A program made the position numbers and the translations under genes. From Cyanobium sp. NIES-981 (GTDB lineage Bacteria > Cyanobacteriota > Cyanobacteriia > PCC-6307 > Cyanobiaceae), in assembly GCF_900088535.1 (NCBI RefSeq), contig NZ_LT578417.1, positions 434,001-498,000 on the forward strand: a DNA stretch of 64,000 nt, written 5' to 3'. Shown here in pieces: positions 56,193 to 62,100 of the stretch (position 1 is its first letter; every line of letters begins with the position of its first letter). Below the pieces are notes generated by a model. The model did no database searches, had not been told where the DNA came from, and saw nothing but the letters and a program-made list of their open reading frames with translations.

Positions 56193-57818
56193 TTGAGACC
56201 GTTGGTTGCCTCCCGGCTGTGCCCCTTCACCGCAGGCCTGGTGCCAGTGGCCATCGTCGCCGCCGTGGCCGTGGCGTCCTGTCCGGTGCAGCCGGCCCAG
56301 GCAGCGGTGGCGCTGATGGCGGGTCAGCGGGCGCGCCCCCTCAACGGCACCTTCAACAAGGTGCCGGTGCTCCATTCCAACCAGCCCGAGGAAGTGGAAG
56401 GACCCGGCATCCTGATCACCACCGAGCCGGGCGTGTCCTACGCGGCCGAGGACGGTCGGGCGCTGCGCAATGCCGAATTCACGTTCAACGGTGAATTCGG
56501 CCTGCACATGCACCACAAGTATTTCCCCACCTACCGCAGCCAGATCCGCCCCGGAGAGCGGCGCACCGAACTCACGCTCGGGCTGATCCTGATCAATCCC
56601 GGGCAGCGACCGGTTCAGATCCAGTTCGAGCGAGGAGCGGTGCGCAACAGCTTCGAGGCTCCCTACCTCGCCAACCATCTGATGGGCGTCAAGCCCCTGG
56701 GGGTGCGTCCCTGGAACACCGGTCCTGGGGATGCCACGGCCGTCCAGATGCTGCGAGGCAACCTGGATCGGCGGCTCACTGACCAGATCACCATCCCGCC
56801 GCGCAGCCGGGTGGTGCTGTTCCGCACCCAGCTCCCGGCCCTCGGCATCGCCAATGCCCTGCTGCGCGGGCGGAGCACCGGCCCGTTCCAGATGGCGGTG
56901 GTGGCCGCCAGCAATCCCTACAGCGATGCCGATCTGGTGGCGGTACTCGACCAGCGACGCCTGGCTCCCGGTCGCGTGTATCTCAACCAGGTGGCCGCCA
57001 TCAACAACCGCCGCGTGTTCTCGCGGGTGGGGGGAGTGGCCCTCGGCGACGAGTACACCGCCGCGATCAAGCATGACCTCAACCGGGAGGGTGCCCTGCA
57101 TGTGCCGCTCACCAGCACGGTGCGCCATCACTTCGGCACCAAGGACATCCAGGTGAATCCCCTGGCCAGCCGCATGATCGATTCCTCCCTCGACAACGTC
57201 GGCACCTATGGCGTTCGCTTCGACGTCGATCTGAATCTCTACGGCTCAGGTCCCTACGAGCTGGTGATGAGCCACCCCACCGTGGCGGGGCTGAACCCCT
57301 TCACAGCCTTTCGTGGCTCCATTCAGATCCGCACCGCCGAAGGCCTGCAGGAGGTGCACGTCGGCCTGCGTTCCGGCCAGAGCCTTTCCCTCACCAGCCT
57401 CAATCTGCGGCCGGGCGTCAGCAATCCCGTGCGTGTGAGTGTGGTCTATCCCGCCGACGCCACCCCGGGCCATCTGCTCAGCGTGGTGCCGGCCACCCAG
57501 CTGGCCATGGTCCAGGCCCGGGAGGAGGAGCAGCAACGCCAAGCCGCCGCTGCGGCGGCCCAGCCGGGAGCGGCCCAGCCGGCGGCCCCCCGGCCAGCGG
57601 CCCCCAGACCGGCGCCGGCACCTGCGGCTGCTGCGGCCATGCCGGCAGCGCCGCTGCCCCGCACCCTTCCCCCCACCAACGCCGCCACGCCGGGCCCGGC
57701 GACCCGGGCCCGGCCGCCTGCGCCCACGGCCACACCGGTGAGTCCGGCCCTGCTCGATCGCTATCAGGAGGCTCTCGAGGCGCAGCGGCGTGCCTTGCGC
57801 GAGCTGATGGGGCCTTGA
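56193..57818 (+). CDS. DUF3370-family exported protein
   Basis: A protein of about 541 residues. After a signal peptide (VAIVAAVAVASCPVQPAQAA) the mature start AVALMAGQRARPLNGTFNKV and the segments FNGEFGLHMHHKYFPT and NPYSDADLVAVLDQRRLAPG resemble DUF3370, a cyanobacterial family of secreted or outer-layer proteins of unknown function. A Pro/Ala-rich tail of about 75 residues precedes a short charged end (LDRYQEALEAQRRALRELMG). The start is uncertain: TTG 56193 or TTG 56202 place the signal peptide normally, whereas the frame is open further upstream to an ATG at 56031 that would bury it. A TAGGGT at 56011 fits a long leader. Confidence 0.75.
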   Translation: MRPLVASRLCPFTAGLVPVAIVAAVAVASCPVQPAQAAVALMAGQRARPLNGTFNKVPVLHSNQPEEVEGPGILITTEPGVSYAAEDGRALRNAEFTFNGEFGLHMHHKYFPTYRSQIRPGERRTELTLGLILINPGQRPVQIQFERGAVRNSFEAPYLANHLMGVKPLGVRPWNTGPGDATAVQMLRGNLDRRLTDQITIPPRSRVVLFRTQLPALGIANALLRGRSTGPFQMAVVAASNPYSDADLVAVLDQRRLAPGRVYLNQVAAINNRRVFSRVGGVALGDEYTAAIKHDLNREGALHVPLTSTVRHHFGTKDIQVNPLASRMIDSSLDNVGTYGVRFDVDLNLYGSGPYELVMSHPTVAGLNPFTAFRGSIQIRTAEGLQEVHVGLRSGQSLSLTSLNLRPGVSNPVRVSVVYPADATPGHLLSVVPATQLAMVQAREEEQQRQAAAAAAQPGAAQPAAPRPAAPRPAPAPAAAAAMPAAPLPRTLPPTNAATPGPATRARPPAPTATPVSPALLDRYQEALEAQRRALRELMGP

Positions 57819-57850
57819 GCACGTGACCACGGCGGACCCTTCCTTGAACA

Positions 57851-59068
57851 GTGGCTGAGCAGGAGCAGGACGACCGTCGCCAGATCAGCCTGCGGCTGCC
57901 CGAGGAGCTGATCAGCCGCATCGATGCGCTCAAGGGGGAGTTCGGCTGTCGCAGCCGCGGCGCCATCGTGGAACGGCTGCTGCAGAGCCTGCTGGCGACC
58001 GACGAGGAAGGTCCCAGCGACTGCATCGCGAGCTTCGATCCACAGAGCCTCGATCCACAGAGCCTCGATCCGCAGGGCATCCATTCGCCTGCCCGGGAGG
58101 CAGCGCAGGGCCGGAGTCCGTCGGCCGCTGCGGCGGCGGTGGCACCCTCGGATCCTCCATCCCCCAACGACCCACTCCCCAACGGCCTTTCAACCAACGA
58201 CCCGTCAGCCGAATCGCCGAGCGCTCTGGACAGCGGTTTTGATGAGCGCGGCGCACTCGTGCTGCGCCTGGGCAGCACGGCAGGCGATCTGGTGCTCGAT
58301 GCACCGATGCCGAGCGGAGATGGAGAGCAGGCTCAGTCCGGTGCCGCGACGGCCAGCTCGGCTGATCCGCCGGGCCGTGGGGCCCCCAGCCGCGGCATCG
58401 ATCTGCCGGGCTTCGTGCAACGCCGCACGGACCAGTTGCGCCGCAGTCTTCACCCCACGGCGGCGGAGGCCTCCAGCAGTCTGGAGCCGCTTCCCCAGGT
58501 GCCGGCCGCGAGGATCGCCAGTGCTCTGGCCAAGGCTGAGGCCCACTGGCATGAGCTCTACGGGCAACCGGCCAACCCGGCGGTGCTGGAGGCGGCCATG
58601 CTGTGGATGGCCCAGGACGTGTGGCCCCAGAGTGATCAGAGCGAGGGCCGACCGTTCACCTGGTCGCTGGCCAGCGCCGTGATGCGCCAGCTGACCCCTG
58701 ACTGGCCCGACCTGCCCCCCTCGTTCGGCCGGGTGATGGTGACGGCAGGGGTTCTGGAGGATCCGTTCAGCAGTGCCACGCTTGAGCTTCGGATCCCCAC
58801 CTTGATCCGGCGCTTCGTTCACCGCTTCCGCCGGCGCCGACCAGGTGCCACGTTCCAGACGCTGGAGCACACGATGACCCTTCACGGTGCCCTGAAGCTG
58901 CTGGAGCTTCCCACCGATCCCGGTCAGCGTCTCACCCTGCCGCAGATCCGTGAGGCCTACAGGGAGATGGCCCTGGCCCACCATCCCGATGCCGGCGGCT
59001 CCGAGGAGGCGATGCGCCGCCTCAATGAGGCCTATCAGTTGCTCAAGGAGCTCTACCGCACACCCTGA
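57851..59068 (+). CDS. ribbon-helix-helix / J-domain fusion protein
   Basis: A 405-residue protein. Residues about 12-48 (QISLRLPEELISRIDALKGE, then SRGAIVERLLQSLL) have the pattern of a CopG/Arc-type ribbon-helix-helix. Residues about 55-150 are low complexity and include a repeated DPQSL peptide, encoded by 15-base tandem repeats. A conserved-looking middle, about 185-330, is not assignable. The last 70 residues are a J-domain with HPD at 378-380 (LAHHPDAGG) and helix LNEAYQLLKELY. A DNA-binding-like head joined to an Hsp70 co-chaperone end is unusual. GTG 57851 follows the DUF3370 gene by 32 bases. Confidence 0.8.
   Translation: MAEQEQDDRRQISLRLPEELISRIDALKGEFGCRSRGAIVERLLQSLLATDEEGPSDCIASFDPQSLDPQSLDPQGIHSPAREAAQGRSPSAAAAAVAPSDPPSPNDPLPNGLSTNDPSAESPSALDSGFDERGALVLRLGSTAGDLVLDAPMPSGDGEQAQSGAATASSADPPGRGAPSRGIDLPGFVQRRTDQLRRSLHPTAAEASSSLEPLPQVPAARIASALAKAEAHWHELYGQPANPAVLEAAMLWMAQDVWPQSDQSEGRPFTWSLASAVMRQLTPDWPDLPPSFGRVMVTAGVLEDPFSSATLELRIPTLIRRFVHRFRRRRPGATFQTLEHTMTLHGALKLLELPTDPGQRLTLPQIREAYREMALAHHPDAGGSEEAMRRLNEAYQLLKELYRTP
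58035..58078. repeat. 15-base in-frame tandem repeat inside the RHH-J gene
   Basis: TCGATCCACAGAGCC occurs twice perfectly and a third time with two changes. It encodes repeated DPQSL in the linker, and its multiple of three keeps the frame. Confidence 0.8.
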
Positions 59069-59735
59069 AGCAGGAGACGCCGAACAGGCCTGTCTCACCC
59101 CTGTCGAACAGGACCCTTTCCAGGTCCTGGAAATAGTCCCGGATGAGACCTCTGGGATATCCGAAGGTCTCCCGCCTCCCTTGCGATTGCCGTGTTGTGG
59201 CGCCGTGGAGGGTGTCCGCGCCGCACGGCGGGAAGGGCTGCAATGGGGAGCCCTGCGGGGCAGCAGTGACGCGTCTCAGGGGTCGCGTGCTCGACACTTC
59301 ATAAGACCAGGACTGAGACCGTAACGCGACCAGCAAGACTATGAATTGTTCGCGATTCTGCCCTGCGTTGTTGAGTTCTACCCCCTGGCCGACTGCTCCC
59401 CACGCCCCTTCCAGAGAGCAGGACTGGTGGCCAATCACCTCCGGCCAGGCGTGTCCAAGGGCGTGAACAAGGCCTCAGAGAGGCTGCTGGAACTGGGATG
59501 GGCTCGGCTGCGTACCTGTGTCTGATGCAGATACGCAGCCCCGTCCCGCCGCTGGCGGCCACGGCGGCTCCCTGTTCTGCGGTCCTGGTTTCTCCGGTCC
59601 TGGCGAAGAAGCGTGTCGCCCTCTGCCACAACACCTGGCCGCGGCGCAGGGCCGCTCCACTCACGTCTCTAGAGTCTCATCCAAGACCAGAACCAGGTCT
59701 GATGACGCGACCTGAATGAGACAGTTGCTATGGGG

Positions 59736-59806
59736 TGGCAAACACCCGCCCGCCTGACCAGGCCGGCTTCAGGCGCCGACCAGGAGTCGGGCGGTCAGGG
59801 GTGCCA
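59736..59806. other. candidate branched RNA structure
   Basis: The outer arm TGGCA/TGCCA (with CACC/GGTG stacking inside) encloses CCTGACC/GGTCAGG (59753-59759 with 59793-59799) and a small inner hairpin CCGAC/GTCGG (59776-59790). The length is about 70 bases and each arm is perfect. Strand and expression are unknown. I recognise no known riboswitch, SRP, 6S, tmRNA or tRNA motif in it. Confidence 0.4.
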
Positions 59807-60030
59807 TGCAGTCACGTCGTGAGCTCTCCCTCCGTTCTCAGTTGCGAATCAGAAGTGGACTAGCTGTTGGACTTCGATGAGTCTTCCGGGATCACGCCGT
59901 ATCGGCTCAGTGCGAATTCCGTTGGCGCCGTGGTCTGCCTGCAGGCATTCGAGCCTCACCGCGACCGCTCACATGCCGCCCTGCATCCTCCACGCCGCTG
60001 GATCCCACCCCGGTGCATTGCCATGCCAGA

Positions 60031-60062
60031 ACCCCCAGGCTGGCGATGGCCAGCCTGGGGGT
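60031..60062 (-). terminator. strong hairpin downstream of apcD
   Basis: A perfect 14-bp stem (ACCCCCAGGCTGGC with GCCAGCCTGGGGGT) with a GATG loop begins 26 bases after the apcD stop on the minus strand. No long T run follows. It is the most stable hairpin noticed in the window. Confidence 0.75.
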
Positions 60063-60088
60063 GGAACGGGTGCGTCCGGCGGCGGACT

Positions 60089-60583
60089 TCAGGTGGGGGT
60101 CTGCATCCCCTGGATCAGATAGTCGAAATAGGGTGCGGCCATGGCGGCTTCCTCCGTGCCGAGCAGCGACAGCGCGGCGTCCTTCAGGGTGCGCATCGCT
60201 TCCACCATGCCCGGCATCGGCACGCCGAGGCTGTTGTACATCTCGCGGGCACCCACCAGGCCGATCTGCTGGATCTGTTCGGTGCTGCCGGCGAGCACGC
60301 CGTAGGTGACCAGCCTGAGGTACCAGCTGTAATCGCGCAGGCACTGGCCGCGTTGTTTCTGGCCGTAGGCGTTGCCGCCGGGGGCCACGTACTCCGGCTT
60401 GCGGCTGAACAGCTGCTTGGCTGCCTCATCGACGATTTTCTTCTCGTTGTCGGTGAGCACCCGCACCACGAAGAGGCGTTGGGCACCCCCACTGAGATAG
60501 TCCACCATCGAGCGGAGCTCACCGCCGCTCGGGTAGCGGAGCTGATCATCGGCCTGAAGGATCAGATCCCGAACGACGCTCAT
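60089..60583 (-). CDS. apcD: allophycocyanin alpha-B subunit
   Basis: A 164-residue phycobiliprotein. It begins [20 protein letters not shown], and the bilin-binding cysteine is residue 81 in [12 protein letters not shown]. The N-terminal alpha-type residues, the [11 protein letters not shown] segment and the C-terminal [12 protein letters not shown] match ApcD, the terminal emitter subunit of the phycobilisome core, better than the major ApcA. The usual APC genes apcA, apcB and apcC are not adjacent, as is normal for apcD. It starts at ATG 60583 and is divergent from the rlmD-type gene, with 114 bases between them. Confidence 0.93.
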   Translation of the reverse strand: MSVVRDLILQADDQLRYPSGGELRSMVDYLSGGAQRLFVVRVLTDNEKKIVDEAAKQLFSRKPEYVAPGGNAYGQKQRGQCLRDYSWYLRLVTYGVLAGSTEQIQQIGLVGAREMYNSLGVPMPGMVEAMRTLKDAALSLLGTEEAAMAAPYFDYLIQGMQTPT

Positions 60584-60625
60584 TGCAGCGACCAGACGCA
60601 GGCACGAGTGTATCCACTCTGCAGG

Positions 60626-60649
60626 CTTGTCCTGCGGTAGCCGGACAAG
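60626..60649. promoter_or_regulatory. inverted repeat in the apcD/rlmD spacer
   Basis: CTTGTCC and GGACAAG, separated by ten bases, form a perfect seven-base inverted repeat between the divergent apcD and rlmD-type genes. It could be an operator for either gene or a hairpin in the apcD leader. No partner regulator is evident. Confidence 0.4.
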
Positions 60650-60671
60650 GTGTAACGCCCGTTTGCACGCC

Positions 60672-60677
60672 TAGGGT
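60672..60677 (+). promoter_or_regulatory. putative -10 box TAGGGT for the rlmD-type gene
   Basis: TAGGGT inside CCTAGGGTCAG ends 20 bases before GTG 60698, matching the usual spacing here. Confidence 0.45.
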
Positions 60678-60697
60678 CAGACGGTTGCCAGGAACGT

Positions 60698-62046
60698 GTG
60701 GGAGAACGGGTGGAGATCCGCATCGATGGTCTCTCCCATGACGGACAGGGGGTGGGGCGTCACGACGGCGTGGCCTGCTTCGTGCCCGGCGCCCTGCCCG
60801 GTGAGCGGGTCACCGTCCGGCTGGTGCACCGTGCCCGGCGCCACTGGCTGACAAGCCTGGAGGAGGTGCTCACGGTCTCGCCGGCCCGCCGCCGCCCGCC
60901 CTGCATCCTCGCCGACCACTGCGGCGGGTGCAGCCTCCAGCATCTCGTCGATGCCCAGCAGGCCCACTGGAAGGAGCAGAGGGTGCGGGAGGCCCTCGAG
61001 CGGATCGGCGGGCTGGCGACCCCGGTGGCCGCGGTGATCACGGCGCCTGCCGCCCTGGGCTACCGCAACCGCGCCATCATCCCGCTGGAGCGACGCCCGG
61101 ACGGCCGCCTGCGGGCCGGTTATTACCGGCGCGGCACCCACCGCATCGTCAACATGAGCCGTTGTCCGGTGCTGGATCCGCGCCTGGACGCCCTGATCGC
61201 CCCGCTCAAGGCCGATCTGGACACCAGCGGCTGGCCCGTGGACCGGGAACTGGCCGGCCCGGGCGGACTGCGCCACCTGGCGCTGCGGATCGGCCACCAC
61301 AGCGGGGAGGTGCTGCTCACGCTGGTGAGCAGCCATCCGGACCTCGATCAGCTGCCCCGCTGGGCCGAGCGCTGGCAACAGCGCTGGCCCCAGCTCGTGG
61401 GGGTGACGCTGAATCTGCAACCCCAGCCCACCAACACCCTGCTCGGTGCGGAGACGGAGCTGGTGGCCGGCCGCAGCTGGCTCGCCGAGCGCTTCTGCGG
61501 TCTGGAGCTGCGCATCGCCAGCGACACCTTCTTCCAGGTGAACACGCCCCAGGCCGAGCGGGTCGTCCCGCTGCTGCTGCAGGCGCTGGAGGGCGTCAAC
61601 CCCGGACTGCTGGTGGACGCCTACTGCGGCATCGGCACCTTCAGCCTGCCCCTGGCCCAGGCCGGCTGGCGGGTGCACGGGCTGGAGCGCAACCCCGAGG
61701 CCGTGCGTCTGGCGGCTCTCAACGCGGCGGTGAACGGCCTCGCCGCGGTGGCCAGCTTCGAGGCGGGGGAGGTGGGCACGCTGCTGCCGTCCTGGCTGCC
61801 CCGCTGCCAGGCGCTGTTCCTCGATCCGCCCCGCCGGGGCCTCGATGGGGCGGTCCTGGCGGCCCTGCAGGCGTCCCCCCCCCCCTGCTCCTCTACCTGA
61901 GCTGCGATCCGGCCACCCTGGCCCGCGATCTCGGCCAGCTCTGCCGCTCCTGCGGCTATGGGGTGAGCACGGTGCAGCCGCTGGACTTCTTTCCCCAGAC
62001 CAGCCACGTGGAGACACTGGCAGTGCTGCGGCGCCACGGGGGGTGA
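60698..62046 (+). pseudogene. rlmD: 23S rRNA (uracil-5-)-methyltransferase of the RlmD/TrmA family, frameshifted at poly-C
   Basis: The gene has an N-terminal TRAM-like domain (VEIRIDGLSHDGQGVGRHDG), an iron-sulfur cysteine cluster CGGCSLQHL near residue 75, and the SAM motif [14 protein letters not shown]. The frame is open from GTG 60698 to 61900 (400 residues) but then ends shortly after an 11-base C run (61875-61885). The remaining part, with the catalytic cysteine region [14 protein letters not shown] and the end [14 protein letters not shown], is in another frame to 62046. Twelve or nine Cs would restore the frame. It could be a sequencing error, a slippage site or a true lesion. The exact target within the RlmD, RlmC and TrmA group is not certain. 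Confidence 0.85.
61875..61885 (+). repeat. poly-C run of 11 bases at a frameshift site
   Basis: The longest homopolymer noticed in the window lies exactly where the rlmD-type gene changes frame. One base more or two fewer would restore a continuous reading frame. Confidence 0.9.
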
Positions 62047-62052
62047 CCCCCA

Positions 62053-62100
62053 CAGCGCAACTCAGCAGCGCAACTCAGCAGCGCAACTCAGCAGCGCAAC
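62053..62100. repeat. 13-base tandem repeat spanning the pheT stop
   Basis: CAGCGCAACTCAG occurs three times in full and then as the first nine bases (3.7 units). The pheT stop TGA (62090-62088 on the minus strand) lies in the third full unit, so each unit encodes the last residues and stop of PheT in register. Confidence 0.85.

Larger units (their letters stand above)
59069..60088. other. gene-free kilobase with many inverted repeats
   Basis: I find no credible gene. Every open frame is short, lacks conserved composition or is antisense to apcD. The stretch is less GC-biased than its surroundings and holds several perfect inverted repeats: CAGGACC/GGTCCTG (59109-59129), GAGACCT/AGGTCTC (59145-59171), GGTCGCGT/ACGCGACC (59281-59331), GGCTGCGTA/TACGCAGCC (59506-59540), GTCTCAT/ATGAGAC (59674-59722) and CCTGACC/GGTCAGG nested in TGGCA/TGCCA (59736-59806). 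Two roughly 30-base direct repeats (59303-59331 and 59683-59712) share AAGACCAG and ACGCGACC. The two hairpins nearest the J-domain stop could terminate that gene; the remainder may encode a structured RNA or be decayed sequence. Confidence 0.6.

Noticed and set aside
59043-59664. Minus-strand frames of 121-131 codons in the gene-free kilobase
   Set aside because: They overlap each other in different frames, have atypical composition and show no conserved motif.
59736-59806. SRP RNA
   Set aside because: GGTCAGG recalls part of bacterial SRP RNA, but the conserved GGAAGGAAGCAG segment is absent.
59867-60640. 257-codon plus-strand frame over apcD
   Set aside because: Antisense to a clearly recognised phycobiliprotein. 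The product has no recognisable motif.
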